DNA from: Sternotherus odoratus
Lineage: Eukaryota; Chordata; Testudines; Kinosternidae
Length of the DNA: 64,000 nt
Assembly (NCBI GenBank): GCA_032164245.1
Contig: JAVMKO010000001.1
Coordinates: 62,726,892 to 62,790,891 of the forward strand
Direction: 5' to 3'
How positions within the stretch are numbered: position 1 is the first letter of the stretch; the number at the start of each line of letters is the position of its first letter. The notes beneath the pieces are model-generated. The model did no database searches. It saw nothing but the letters and a program-made list of their open reading frames with translations, and was not told the DNA's origin. Below, one piece after another: positions 33,101 through 46,726 of the stretch. Position numbers and translations under genes: made by a program.

Positions 33101-34514
33101 ACATATTCACACTTATTTTTACACCATGAATGTGACTTTCCTATCAATGCAACTGTGATATTTTGAAGTCATGAAACTGAAATCTGTGCCAAATGAGCTG
33201 AACCAGAAAAAAGGGAAAACAACTAAGCTGGGATAAAGAGAATTATGTATATTTGTTAATATGTACTGTGCTGACCTTGCAGAGGTTTTAAAGAAGTTGT
33301 GAGCAATGACCTTCATACAATTACATATCCCTGCCCAGAGAAAATATAGAAGTACTTTGTCCTCTGAACCAAGACAAAATATTTTGCTGAAATGCAGTTG
33401 AAAAGCCCACTGAAGAGGGTAGTGACAGGTCAAACCACCATGAATAACAAAGCAGCTTTTTGTACATATTTTCTTTCTAGTTCCCTTACAATCAGACAGC
33501 TTTCCTCATGCCAGTTAGAACGAGCCCATCGGATGTCATTTTACAGTATAGTTCACTATTACTATCACGTATATCCTCATCTATTTCCTAGCAAAAGTTA
33601 GAATGCCAAGCCCTTCAAAATAGGTTGAAAATAAATGTAAATAAATTTTGGCTCAAGTCCTGCTCACTTTATTCACATGAGCAACCTCACAGCAGTCAGT
33701 GGGAGTTGTAGGATATGGCACAGAAAAAGAAATCAAGGAAACACGGGTATTAAATTATCAGTCTTAGTCAAGGAAAATTAAATACCACAATATCTGGAGG
33801 TGCCAGAATTTTGCCAAACCAATTTTTTCTCTCTCTCTCATATTGTAATCTTCCTAAAAAATCCCAAGAGTTTTACAAACTCCATACAGTAGAATTAAGA
33901 TTACCTATGGGACATAAAGTGGCAGCTAAGTGTTTTAAAGGACACAAGGGAAGTTTTGCTCAGGAACATATGAGCAATTTGCTACTTTATTACAGAATTG
34001 TTATATGGACTATATGTAAGATGGACTTTACTGCTTACTACTAAATGTGTCTACCTGAGAAGGATGAAGAGCTGACCTACTGTGCTGGTATGTGAACCTG
34101 TATTTCCAGCCTGTTATAAAATGTGAGGTTTACAATACATTGCAGAGGAAATCCCTCTAGGCTAAACAAACGTGGATAATCTGTTATGTGTTATTCTTGA
34201 TAGTTTTCATAATTTCATTTCAAAGTTCTGTTCTTATAAAATATATTTTGAAGAAAATAAGGTGTTTGTATTTTTTAAAAAAACCCATGGAACTGGAATG
34301 AGTTATCACAATTCCTGTTAAGCAAAGAAATATGGCAATTATTAATATTGTTTGGAATACTTGTTACCCATTTCACCATAAACAAATTTGTAATTTATAT
34401 AATAGTTTATTACTTTTGTGATTTAAACAGACATTTTTTTACAGGAAGACACCAAAAATTAATACTTTGTACCTATAGAGCATTTTTATTTGAGAATATC
34501 AAAGAGCTATAAAA
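30130..34514. other. Unassigned AT-rich DNA
   Basis: No transposon family, RNA gene or coding exon that I can support. Small patches such as 31560-31690 and 33655-33715 (cagcagtcagtgggagttg) have the flavour of very old amniote repeats but lack matching ends. Confidence 0.4.
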
Positions 34515-34641
34515 TGGGTTTTAATATCCCTATTTGCTAAAGGCTCAAGGTCACACAGCAGATTAATGACAGAGGCTTAAATAGGACATAGATCACTTAC
34601 TCTCAGCCCATTCTGATTACTAGATTACACTGCTATCCTAG
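34515..34641 (+). mobile_element. MIR SINE fragment
   Basis: Sense-strand MIR core and 3' part: ttttaatatccctatttgct, caaggtcacacagcagatta, tgacagaggcttaaatagga, then cattctgattactagattac and actgctatcc. The order and the diagnostic aaggtcacacagc motif are MIR. The tRNA-like head is not recognisable. Confidence 0.85.
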
Positions 34642-36739
34642 TTTCTGAACAACTATATATAGATGTTAGTTTGCAAATTATAATAGAGTCGTTCAGTCTC
34701 AATGCATTGTATATTTACCAGTATTACTGTAATTAGAAAGGCATATGTTTATCCAAGCACACCAAAACTCTTGGCAGCTGTACAAAGTATAAATATATGT
34801 CCACACATACACACACACAGACACAGATCACTTCACCCATCACAGAAGTTCATCCTCCTGTGAGTCAGGAGGCAACAGCTTTTGAACTGTGCACAGAAAC
34901 TCTTCCCAGCAATTCAGGGTGGAAAGAATGCTGTATGCAAATGAAACTAGAGAGGAATTTTAGGTAGGCAAAATGTAATTACTTAATAGGGCTTTCCACA
35001 CTATACTTGCAAAAATAAATGAACAAAGCCTTGGTTTTACCTTTCATATGAAAGACAGCATAACACCACTTATCCTATTTGGGTATATGTTCAACACTGA
35101 TTGAGGGGGAGTGTACAAGTTATACGTATCATTTTATTATTTAGAATATCAATTTATTGATTCAAATTCTCTGATGTAAATTATTTACAATAATGAAAAA
35201 GAGAACAGTAACTCTGTGAGAGACAAAAGGTAAATTGGAGTCTGTTATGGAAGACAGTGAAGATGCATACTTCAAAGACCAATTGCACACAAACCTTTTG
35301 TGCATGTAATGTTGGTAACTTCACCATGATATTAAACATAATTTCTGAGCACTTGAAGTGCGAACAGACGGTGATGTTCCTTTATCAATGTACTATTATT
35401 ACCTTTTATACTTAAAATATCCTCTTACATTTTTACAAATAGCAATATAATACTCAGGTAGTGCTGAAGATCAAAAAGAGCTCTATTTACATTTTTACAT
35501 TAGTAAACCTTAGTATATCACATGCACCATCTACTGTATTCAATTTAGTCTGTAAAAGTGTTTTTGTGTAGTTAGAGAATACTCAACCTATCCTAACCAT
35601 GTATTTTAATCACCCTTTAATATTCTAAAATATCAGGATAGTGGTCAGAAGAGCAAACTAAAGTATACTATGGCTATATCTTACCAAGAATATAAGCCCT
35701 CGACAAATATATTTAATTAATTTAATGTAACTAAAATGCTGAACTAATGTATTCTCAACTACCTAAAATTTCAAGTTTTGGGGGGCATCCCATGGAGGAA
35801 GATGGATCACTATAGAGCAAACAAAAGTGTTAAAGCACTCACGCACAGTTTTCAATTCTCCTGGAAGCAAACATGTAAACCTGTGCTTCCCACAGCATTT
35901 AGAATAAACTAGAGAGAGAGAATTCCAGAATAATCTAGTCCTATCACTATATGAAAAGGTACCAGATAACTAAACTTAGGTTCCGCAATCTTAAACCAAC
36001 CATTAATACTTAATTTGGAGTTCTACATATTTCACAGTGTATGCTGGTTTGTGGTTTGATGTTAAATACAATGTAAAATGCGTGGCTTGGATACTTTTTC
36101 TTTTTTGTATATACACTGTATAAAAATTGTTGTCACTGAAAATTTCTTCTAACTTAAGGAGAAAAACAACCTTTCATCATATGAAGGGCAGTGGTGTATA
36201 GCTCATAAACAAGTTTTAAACACTGTATTTGAACAACACTGAAGTGTTACACATTTCCTAATTATCAGGAGATGGAATGGTTTATGTGGTGACAACATGC
36301 ATTGCAGACTTTCCACTTCTCTAGCTCATATTCACCTCAGGTTGGTATTTATAGAAAGTAAGTACCAACCAACAAGAAGTACCAACTTCTGTGTATGGGA
36401 CAGAGATGTGCAAAGTTTTTGGCTTGGATTGAGCTGCAAAAAAGTACACAAAATTGGGGATAGATCTTCTTTTGTAATCCACATTAGTGGTACATTACAT
36501 TGACCAAAGGAGTACTACTTATCCCCAGTGAGGTGCTTCCAAAGAGAAAGGTCTAAGCTTTCTTTGGGGAGATTTGTGTCAGCATTAAAACTTCCTCCTT
36601 GTTGCAAACCTTGTAAACTTGAGGGACATTTAAGTGTGGGTTAGGATTATTTTGTATTTGTGTATGTGTGGGTTTGTTTTGGAAATTCAAGGACTTTTTG
36701 TTAAATATAAATTCTAGAATCTGAAGCTTCCCTGGAAGA
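34642..36739. other. Unassigned AT-rich DNA
   Basis: Includes a short CA-rich tract near 34803-34828. Otherwise nothing recognised. Confidence 0.4.
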
Positions 36740-37140
36740 ATTTATGAAGAAATTTGAAAATCTTTAGTATAGTAAAATCATCAGAATTGAATGAAATTCA
36801 TCCATGAGCTCTCAGGGAAGTGTAAAATAGCAGAGATACTAACAAGGAGGAAAAAACCAAAAAAAATTCTGTTCCTGACCAGAAATGTATTCACACAGTT
36901 CAAATCTCCAGAAGAGGAATGCAACGTGATCACAAGAATTACAGACCAATGAATCTCAATTCAGTCTGAGGAATCTGACCAAGTGTGCAATTAAAGATAG
37001 ACCAATACAGAACTTAGATAAACATAACCAGAAAGCAACAAACCAACACAGGTTGTATATAAGAGAATCTTATGCCTCATCAACCTGCTAGATGGTTTTT
37101 GAAAATTAATAAAACACTAGATAAAGACAAACCAACTAAT
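36740..37140 (+). mobile_element. CR1/L2-like LINE reverse-transcriptase remnant
   Basis: Broken frames give NEIHP near 36790 (the GPDEIHP motif at the start of the RT domain) and NYRPMNLNSV near 36938 (the NYRP.SL motif). A decayed counterpart of the 'HGF.KG.SCLTNLLEFF' region follows near 37050-37100. The spacing is right for a CR1-clade RT. Heavy decay prevents subfamily placement. Confidence 0.72.
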
Positions 37141-40100
37141 ATATGATAATTAACTGGAATTTCTAAAATAAAAATTTAAATTAGGTCGGTTATAAATATT
37201 AAATAATATTAAATAAAAAACTAAAGATAAAAGGCAATTTTTTAAAAAGAATTACCCTTTCCTAGGACAAGAACAACTGTAGTAAATGGCTGTTCTTCAT
37301 ATTGGACAGATGTTGATAATGCATTTCTCAAAGCCATTGTTAGGTTAATGTGGACAGTTTTGGATAATATTAGTGTTATCAAGTTCTTGGTGACCCAGGA
37401 ATTGTGGCGGGAATCGATTCACATGATGTTTAATCTCTTTTATGGCCCAAGAAATTCTAGGTGCTATGGCTATTGAGCCCTGATATGTGTCAGAGGACAA
37501 GTGTACAGTTTTGTCCATAGGCATGATATAATTTAGGTGAAGACCCTCATCCGATGAAGTTTAATGTTAGTTTTAGAAATATTCAATCTTTATTGACTTG
37601 GAAATGAGGGATATCTTTTTGTGTTAAATTAAGTGTCTAAATGCAGAGCTATAGGGAGGGAGTTAGGGAGCTCTAAATTCACTAAAACACCTATATTTGA
37701 TGAAGTGGAGACTTCTAGATTCACTTCTTAAACAGCTACAGAAAAAATAGCTTTTATTAGTTTATCTTTATAATAAATTAGATGGAAACGACTTCTATAA
37801 TTCTGTGGACACTGGAAGAATCACTTTTATAACACATCATGCAGCTAGGCTAGACTAAAATGTAACGTGAATCATGACTATGGTCTGTTTCCTACAACAA
37901 ACATAGCGACGTATTGATGGCTTTCAACTAGACTGCAGGTATAGTATAAGCAGACATGCATCTTAATTGTCAACTGAAGTGATATTATTTTGTACTCTAG
38001 GAATTTTTAGCTATCTGAGGTTAAGAACTGGTCAAAAAACCCTCCTGATTTCCAGTAAACCATGAAATATAGAATATATTTATTGGCATGACAGTGTATC
38101 TGGTTCTGGATTGATAATGTGATACTTTTGTCCCTAGTAACTTTTCTCATGTGAGAATTCCCATGGAGTTCAGTGTGACTATTCACGTGCATGATGCTGC
38201 TCAAATGTATATGTGTTTGCAGGATCAAGCACTAAAAGATGTATTATGTGTTTACCAATTTTTGAGATATGATTTTGCTAAATCTAGATAGAAGCAATCT
38301 TTCAATATTCTAAGAAGTAACTATTTGAGATAATACAATAATTTTATCTTTGATGATTTACTCCTATTCTGAGACACAGGAAGAGTGTTAGATCCCTAAA
38401 GGTAGTTTTAGTGGGAAAAGACCATTAGAAATAAAAAACAATTTTCTCTAGACTGATGTGGAGGTTACGCTGCCTTGGTTCTATCAAGCAGGAGAAATGC
38501 TGGAATAGACTTGATCTGTATATCTTGTCATACCACAGAACCTATATGTGAACCTTTGTTAGGTAATTCTTCCTCTATTTTGAAGTATTGGTCAAAGAGA
38601 ACAACTGTGTTTGCATTAATTCCTTTTATGATAGCATCCTCTTTGGTTCTCTTTAAAAAGCTAATGGTACCTTGAAGAGAAGAGCCATTTAATATAAGTT
38701 ACAGGTAAAATCACCTGACCAGAATTTGAACCACAGGGCATTTCCACCAACTCAATAAAGCGACGTTCCGAATAGGACCATAAAGAACATATATAGCTGC
38801 ATCAACAGTAAAAAAGTTAAAGTCAGTAGCAGCCAGAGCTGTAAGTCTACAGGAATTTTGAATTTACTGTACTTCTTTCTATTGTCAGAATCTAAAAATA
38901 GATCTTAAAGCCACTTTACAATGAGTCTGGAGGCAAGGAATGAGTGAATCATCACATTAAGAACTTAAGCTGGAAGTTTTATACCTTGTGAGAGTACCCG
39001 TGTGATTATTTTCTATCCATGGGACTTGTGTTCTAAACATTAACTTTCACTATGAAAGGTTTTTTTAGTGTTTACAGTAAAGGTGGAATCCACAATGGGT
39101 GCTAACTCTCTTTCTTACAAACTAGGCTTGGGAATTCTTTCTAACTACTGAAGAGACTTCAGAAGAGATTGTTAAAGCCCAGAGTCTCTCAACACTGTTC
39201 TAAGATTTATTAGTGTTATTGTGATAAGAAATACTTTGTCCTCTATTTCAACTTTAGGAAATAGTCACTAAAACTCTTCTTATTCACTGAGTTATGAGAA
39301 TATTCCAGTTCCTTAGACATTTGTGTACATATAGGTCTTATGCTTTAACCTCAATGTCTTCTGAGGATTCATAAACTTCTTTTTTGTTTGTTTTTGGAGG
39401 AGAAAATGTTGCTGTCAGAGAAGACAGAAAATGGGGGATGGGGTAAGTTTGTGATTTTGGCTTATCATTGAGGCCTTTCATCCTTTCTTGGGGACCAAGG
39501 ATGTAATTCTAAACACACTGACGGCAATAAAAGAATACCCATTGCTTTCATTGGTGGAGGATTTCACCCAAAGAGTAGAAGGTTGCCTTACTAGAAGAGT
39601 AGGGTATCTGTATCTTTGACTTCTTTCTGGAAAAAGTATACTTGAAGTCCTCCTAAATTGTAAAGACCTCTTTATCAATTATTTTTAATGTTTAAGTTAC
39701 CCTTCCTATGCTTCTTTAGAGTGATAGTACTAGCCTTGTGTATGAGTTTGAAACATTATTGTACACTGTCAGGCCTATGGTTCAAGTCCTCTAATTCAAG
39801 ATTTATCTATAGATGATATCTGAATGATGTGAAGGAGATTACCTCTGCAAATCAGCTGATTGATCTTGTCTTGAAGGAGCTAAAGTCAGGTTGGGTATGG
39901 GGAGAGGATTACCTACTTTGGAAACCAATCTTGTATTGTACCTCCATGGCATCTTCTCTCATTCCTCCTGACTAACTTCTACATTAACATTTCATACACT
40001 GAAATAGTCTTTAGCTTCATCAGATAAAACTAACTAGAATTCAAGAGAGCAGTTCCTAATCAAGCAGTGTTTTTGCTGGCCCATTGAAATAGATGCCCAG

Positions 40101-42142
40101 AAATACATACTGGCAATTCAAAGAGCTAGAAGCAGGATGCCAATCAGTTTAATCCGTTATAGAAAATTGTAAACTTCTATGCTCTTTGACAAATGGAAAT
40201 TTTCTGCAGTAAACTAGGTTTTCAGTTTCTCTTTGTTTGTTTTTTGAGAGACTGCAGTGGCCCAGTATCCCTAGTGCTGTTTCATCTTGACAATATCAAA
40301 AATAGTAATAATAATCATTTGATGCTTAATTAGCAGTATGGTTTAACTGTATCATACTTACCTGGATTACATGTTATGCAATAATAAGTCTTGAATTTCA
40401 GGCTCAATAGCCTCCTTCCCCACAAAAAATGTGACCTTTATCAAGAGAAAGTAATGCTCCATATTCAAATTATTCAATACATAATGTAGGATAGGGAGAC
40501 AAAATCTGCCCTTAGAGTATGTGCTGAATTCCCACTAATGTTCTGCATACCAGAGGACAGGCTTTGTGCCACTGAGCTCCCACTTGTAGAACAGGTTTAT
40601 TGCAAAAGATAAATTAGCTATTATACTACAAGTGAATCAATAGTTTCTTTTTAACAAAAATAAGGGTTTCTTATTCTATCCTTCTGTCACTAGTGACTCC
40701 TCCCTCGCCTTCATTTTAAGTCACACAATACAGAGAAAATAAAGTTTCCTTCCAAATTTAGGATATGATATCTTTAATGTCCAGTACGGAACAATGTAAA
40801 ATAGAATAAATGTGCCCTCATCTTACTTTTCTCATTTTGCTTATTGCTATTTTACTGATTTCAACTGACAGTAGTATTCAGATCAGAGAGAAGGAACATA
40901 AACTTGGAAGGAGCTGTGAATATATCATCCTAAGTTTTATTTAGCTAAGCTGTCAAATCATATAGGAAAAAATGACAGTAATTCATCATTCTGATTGGCT
41001 GAAATCTCCACTTGTAGTATAATATTTGCTGACCCTGAGAAACATTAGATTCTTGTGGATGGCAAAATATCAAATTCATATAATGAGGTTTTGCATTGAA
41101 ATTACACAAAAATCCAAGATATGTGGAACATACATTAGGGCAGGATATGGTCCTTTGAATGTTATTCTCAATGCTCGTACCAGCAGCAACCGTCATCTGA
41201 AAAAGGGGGCAACAGAGAGTCCACTCAATTGAACAGAATTTTTGAAGTATTACAGTATATTCAAATTATACCATGATAAACAGAGTCATCACTTACATTT
41301 TCATTCATACAAGATGACCTAATGCAATGTTCATCTGGTTCAACCCAAACTTGTAAAAAAATAAAAAATATTGCTACATACAGTGTGAAAATCATGGCTG
41401 GCTAAAAGCAGTCTTGTGATGAGTCAGCAAGTTTCTATTATTGACCTCCATAGAAATGAATGCAGAAGTCAAACAGTTAATTATGGAGGTGCCAGTCACA
41501 GCTGTATGGTTACGACCAAGTCGAATTTTCCACGTAAAGCAGGAATTCAGCCTCTGTTATATCTGAATATAGGATATCCTCCACAAAATTAAAACACATT
41601 CTCTGACTTTAGAGATTTTTTCTGACAAACTGGAGGTAAAAATTAATTATTTTTTTTCCATTAAGAAATTTGGTACTCTATCTCACACCTTTCTATTGCC
41701 TTGATTGATCTTCATAACAGAGTCTTTAAACTTCCTATATAGTTAAAATTCATTGAAATCTCATGCAGAGTCTATATATGAAGAATATCTTTAGAATTAA
41801 TGGTCATTTTATGACTATTTTTCATAACTGCGTGTTTCTCTTTCCGCAGCAGTTGATACATAAAATATTTTTCTTCAGAGAAACCCTGAATGGCAATCTG
41901 ACTGGATGACATTTTTTCAGGTCTTAATACGTAAATCAGGAAATAAATAGCTTGTGTTTTAAAATTTCTGGTTTCATCGGTACTGAATGTTAATTTAAAA
42001 GGAAACAATTATACATTGAGAAAATATGGCCATAAAGTAAAGAGTTCCAAATGTTTCTGATTAAAATATTGATAGTATATGTAACATACACACAGTATAC
42101 TGATTTCATATTTATTATAATCAGAATTCATTGTCTCTTGAA
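37141..42142. other. Unassigned AT-rich DNA
   Basis: About 5 kb without a repeat, RNA or exon I can name. Frames here are all below 85 codons and featureless. Any conserved non-coding element would be visible only by alignment. Confidence 0.4.
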
Positions 42143-42175
42143 GTAAATACTGACTTAACTTAAGTCAGTGTTTAC
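42143..42175. repeat. Short palindrome
   Basis: Arms gtaaatactgacttaa (42143-42158) and ttaagtcagtgtttac (42160-42175) pair at 15 of 16 positions around a single C. Its function is unknown, and by size alone it may be chance or a binding site. Confidence 0.5.
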
Positions 42176-42242
42176 CTCTCTGTAAAACTGGTGTTCATAT
42201 CAACAAATGTCAATATTTTCTTGCAACAGTATTTATCTATAG

Positions 42243-42566
42243 CAGGGATCAGCAACCGTTGGCACGCGGCACGCCAGGGTAAGCCCCTGGCAGGCTGGAC
42301 TGGTTTGTTTACCTGCCGCATCCACAGGTTCGGCCAATCGCAGCTCCCAATGGCCATGGTTGACCGTTCCAGGCCAATGGGGTGTGTGGAAGTGGCGCAG
42401 GTTGAGGGATGTGCTGGCCGCAGCCCCCATTGGCCTAGAATGGCAAACCGCAGCCAGTGAGAGCTTCTGTTGGCCGAACCTGAAGATGAAGCAAGTAAAC
42501 AAACCAGCCCGGCCTGCCAGGGGGCTTAGGCTGGAGGGCCGCGTGCCAAAGGGCTGCTGATCCCTG
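42243..42566. mobile_element. Complete non-autonomous hAT element
   Basis: A 324-bp element with ends cagggatcagcaac and gctgatccctg and a perfect 8-bp duplication atctatag (42235-42242 and 42567-42574), diagnostic of hAT transposition. Inside, gtttgtttacctgccgc and agtaaacaaaccagcc are subterminal inverted partners around attggcc-rich GC blocks. CpG content is still high (ggcacgcggcacgcc), suggesting a relatively young insertion. It is the best-preserved member of the group that includes 11813-11969 and 20992-21267. Confidence 0.92.
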
Positions 42567-42574
42567 ATCTATAG

Positions 42575-45500
42575 CATAACAAGAAAGTAGGAAAGATACA
42601 TCTGCACTATGTATCAACATTAGTTTTATAACTATTTTATTATTATGGCATGAGCAATGGAATCCATGCTTTACACTAATTTAGTCAAGTAGTAACCAGG
42701 CATATGCACATATTTCAATTTGTTTTGCTGACATCCAGAGGTTATGCTTTTATGCAGCTTCACCTATTATCAAAATATTATCAATGCACTTCAAATGTGC
42801 TTTGTAATACTTTTAAAAGATTTAAAAGATTTGTAGGGGTTTTTTTTCTTAAAAGGATTATGCTACTGGTGGAAAAAACATTTAAATCTTGGAACTCCAA
42901 ACAAACAAAATCTATTCACACACACTGAAAGGACCATTATTTACTTCTATGAGATTTCCATTGTTCGGATTCTTGTTGTTTGTTGTTCCTTTTAAATTGA
43001 CATATTATTCCAAGAAATGTGTGCAATGCTTTGGTCAAATTCCTTTTCATTTGTTTGGCTGACTTTTGTTTGGAAATATACAGAATACCTCTAGATATAG
43101 ATTAGCTACATTCAACAAGAATATTTCTGTGCATAATATGTTCACAAGTAAAGTGTAGGTGGCTCTAACAAAACCACTATTCTGGAATTTTAAAAGAAAG
43201 ACACAGCCTATATTATATCAGTATGATATAGGCTTTAAATAGCAGTATCTCAAAACAAGGAAACATATAATTTAAACAATGAATGAATACATAATATCAC
43301 CACTTTCACATCTTGCTTAAAGAATTAGTCCAATTCCTTTTTAAAAATGAGCTTCAGTGTTTACACATAGTATCTAAAATAAATAAAATACAATTATTGA
43401 AAATACTGAAGCTGAGAGATTGTGTGTTATATATATTATGTATTTATTCAGTTATATATAAATGCACTCTATATAAATGATGGTGATATCTTGAGAAAAA
43501 CTGGGTTTACCATACTCTTTTGACTGCTGCATCTGCCCTTTGGCCACTAAGCTATCACCTCTGGGATGTAGAATTCTGATAGTTCTAACCTCTGATGAGC
43601 TTTAGACATGTTTATTTTAAAGAGCTTTTGAGATTTTTTCCCCTTCCAAAATGTGGTTTTTATACCCCAAAGAACATTGTGTGAGATAAATATAGTCACT
43701 TCTAACCTGTGGCAGGTTTAAGATTTAATATCTTGGGACACTTCAGGGACAGCATGGAAAACTTTACATAATTGAAAGTAAGTGATCACTGATTTTTCAA
43801 TGCTGTAATACACTTGCTTCCATCTCTGGTAATTTTCTGGGCAGTTGGTCTCATGATAATTAAATTGCCAAGTTTTAGGAGGAGAGAAATGAAAAACAAA
43901 AGCTAATACATATTTTAAAACGAAAATATTTCAAATTTGTTTGTATATATCTATAAAATATATACTGATGTGGCATAAAGATTTTGCTAGCTATCATTTG
44001 AGATATCCTGCATAGCATATTCATGGATTTAATAAGTAATACAGCCATACCAAACTCATGCTGATAAAACCTTTTTTACCACATATTTAACTAATAGCAA
44101 GTACTTAGTGGCACCTATTATAGTTAATATTCACAACACTTTCTGTTACAATTGAAATGTACTACACTTTGACTCACCCCCTCAGAGAAAATAATAAATG
44201 AATAGGCATTGTAACATGCCAAAAAAGGACAACAGGTTCGATTTGGAGAAGTGATTTCAGAGATGAAGCCCCAATGCATACAAATATTGGGACTGTCAGA
44301 CTGCTAACATTAACTATGGACCACATCCACACTAAGTTATCCAGGCTCCAAACTATAAAGCAGTTTATATATCAAAACCACAGCTTGACTTGAAAGTAGA
44401 CATTAATTGTGAGTCAGGGCAGACTTTACAGCACAAGTGAAATAATTTCCATTTGTGAAAAACCCTACAACTAAATAGATGGCTATATTCTGCAATTTCT
44501 GAAGTTTCTAAGGGGTCTTCTAGGTGTTGTCCCAAGTATAGTAGAGTGCAGTGCACACAACTGGTCCAAGGTAACAAATTGCATAAATGAATGTGCTTAA
44601 TATATCAGATAAGAATGCTTTCAAACCTGCTATTTAAGTGCTGGTGTAAACAAATGTTCCTGGCTAATGCTGCAGTCTGGACTATCGGAAGCAGCTGAAG
44701 AGCCAACAGGTCCCCTAGCTTGCAAACTACAGCAACAATCAGCAGGATTCTTCCTTGAGTTGGTAGCTATCGCTTCCACAATTTCCTGTGGTTTTTTCCA
44801 CTAGATTTTTATCAGTATTTTGATCCCAGCCCCTAAACCTGTTTGATACTAGAAAAGTTGAGCAACCACATTATTTAGATCAGATGAAACAGAGAAGAAT
44901 ATTATCACATACGAGTCTCTCTACAACCCAACCCATTTTACCATCTCTCTATTGAAGGAGTAGAGACAGAATAGAAGCCTCTGTCCTACTTCCTATATAA
45001 GGAGTCATACAGTAACTAATTCAAGGTCCTGTCCTAAAGGAAGGTATGGACAAATTCAAATTCAACTCCACCAATTTCTATCCACAAAAAAGGCAGCTTT
45101 CACAATCAGTGGCATCAAAGTCTGCTAACAGTTCTAAAAGAATCAACATAGACACTTAATAGGCTAGTAGATCAACGAAACCTGTGTAGAATCTTTAATA
45201 AATCAACACAGAAAAGAGCCAAAGAAATCTGAGGACTCAGGAACTCAGAGCCTACCAATCACTTGTTAAAATGATGATGGAATCTTGATGAAATCTTGAT
45301 GAAATGATGAAAATCACCACCAAATAAAGACCTGCTGTTTCCTGATAAGGGTTTTAGTAACCAAGAGGGATATAGGTACTAAATATCCCAAATCTCCAGT
45401 TCATATCCCAAATCTCCAGAAAGACTACCAATCAGTAAGTGAATTTGGTCAAAACCCAAACAGAAGGCTTTGTGTTTGCTGTTTCACCCACATTTGCCAT

Positions 45501-45595
45501 GGATCCCAGATCCCAGAGATTGCTAAACCAGTTCATATTCAATAAACTAACAGAAAACTTGTCAGAGCAAGAAAAAAATTACATTCCAAAAGAGA
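42575..45595. other. Unassigned AT-rich DNA
   Basis: No recognisable repeat family. A short direct duplication, atatcccaaatctccag, appears at 45385 and 45404. TA-rich simple sequence lies near 43430-43475. Confidence 0.4.
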
Positions 45596-46090
45596 CAGAC
45601 CAACTGTCTACCTTCAGGGTCTACTTTCATGGTCAGGCCAGGACACTATTCCCACCAAATGGCATTGTCATAAATGGAATAATTGTTCCTGATGTTATTC
45701 TACAGAACCTCCTCCCCCACACACCTCCTTTGGCCTTGGTTTATGAAACTGTAACCTGATCTCAGAGGTCCGGCAGAAGACATTTTAATTAAACTCTCAG
45801 TAGGTGTAGAATGGTGGTTGGATATACATTTGGCAGATTGAAATCCCAAGGGTGCTGATACAGACACATTTTTATTTCAGTGTCATAAATGCTGCCCGCA
45901 TTGTTGTGACTTACAGTGCTCTTCACTATCTTTGCGATCCCAAAGGTGAGCCATTTGGCCCTGAATGACAGTAATAGATTGCTGAACAGGTACAATCAGC
46001 CAGAAAATGCACCCGTCACAGCTGGTACAGGATGCCCCCAGGCAATGTAAATCAGGGATGCTCTGCTCTCTTGCATTAGGGACTTGCATA
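45596..46090 (+). pseudogene. PIF/Harbinger nuclease (HARBI1-like) C-terminal remnant
   Basis: One frame reads FPPNGIVINGIIVPDVILQN. After a stop at 45757 it continues FN, stop, TLSRCRMVVGYTFGRLKS (about 45787-45850), matching the SRCRMVVE.AFGRLK motif of HARBI1-like nucleases. A frameshift later comes NAARIVVTYSALHYLCDPKG (about 45889-45948), the 'ACCVLHNICE.KGE' region. RDALLSCIRDL follows near 46058. The catalytic N-terminal two thirds is not visible. A Myb/SANT-like ORF on the other strand at 48383-48840 is the expected second gene of this superfamily. Confidence 0.8.
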
Positions 46091-46188
46091 GCCCAATGGA
46101 AGAGGGAGAATAGTATGTTTATGGATGTGTTTGTACAACAATGTTAACACTAAATGAGGTACTGTCACTGTACACAATGAGTGGGGGA

Positions 46189-46282
46189 TTTTAATTATGG
46201 ATGACATGACTGCTTATGAAGTGGGGGAGATTGCCATGATTTTTAATTATGGATGAGATGACTACTTATGAAATGGTGGTGA
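46189..46282 (+). repeat. 52-bp tandem duplication
   Basis: A unit starting ttttaattatggatgacatg (46189) recurs at 46241 as ttttaattatggatgagatg and continues through ctacttatgaaatgg. Divergence of a few bases suggests an old slippage event. It is non-coding. Confidence 0.75.
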
Positions 46283-46726
46283 GGGGCTGTGCACCGTGTG
46301 GCAAGAACTGTGGATTTTCATTACAGATTGATGTAAACAGGTATACTGAGAAATTATGCTGGGGGGGGAGGGGGAACTTCCTAGCTGCGTGTTTATCTTT
46401 ATTATGCAAAATACACATATTATGATGTGATGCAGTTTATTACTTCCTTAATAAAAAATAGAAACTTTCTTAAGGAAGGTTCATATAAAATAAAAGCCTT
46501 TATTTGTGAGCAAGGTTTTATTACTAAACATAATATCAAAGCACTGCTAGGTAAGCCAGCTGCCGTTAGAACATCAAAACACCAGTAATAAACTGACAAC
46601 AAAACCAGTAATAAAACAAAGTGCAAAACACACATTGAACAGTATCAGCAGTGAAGCCATTACCAACAGATAAATCACCTCCTTTTGCCTGTTCCTGGAC
46701 CCCCCCCTGTTCTCCTTTTTGCATAT

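Noticed and set aside
45439..45759. 106-codon frame as an intact gene
   Set aside because: Only its C-terminal half resembles a Harbinger nuclease, and the family signature continues past the stop. It is a fragment of a pseudogene.
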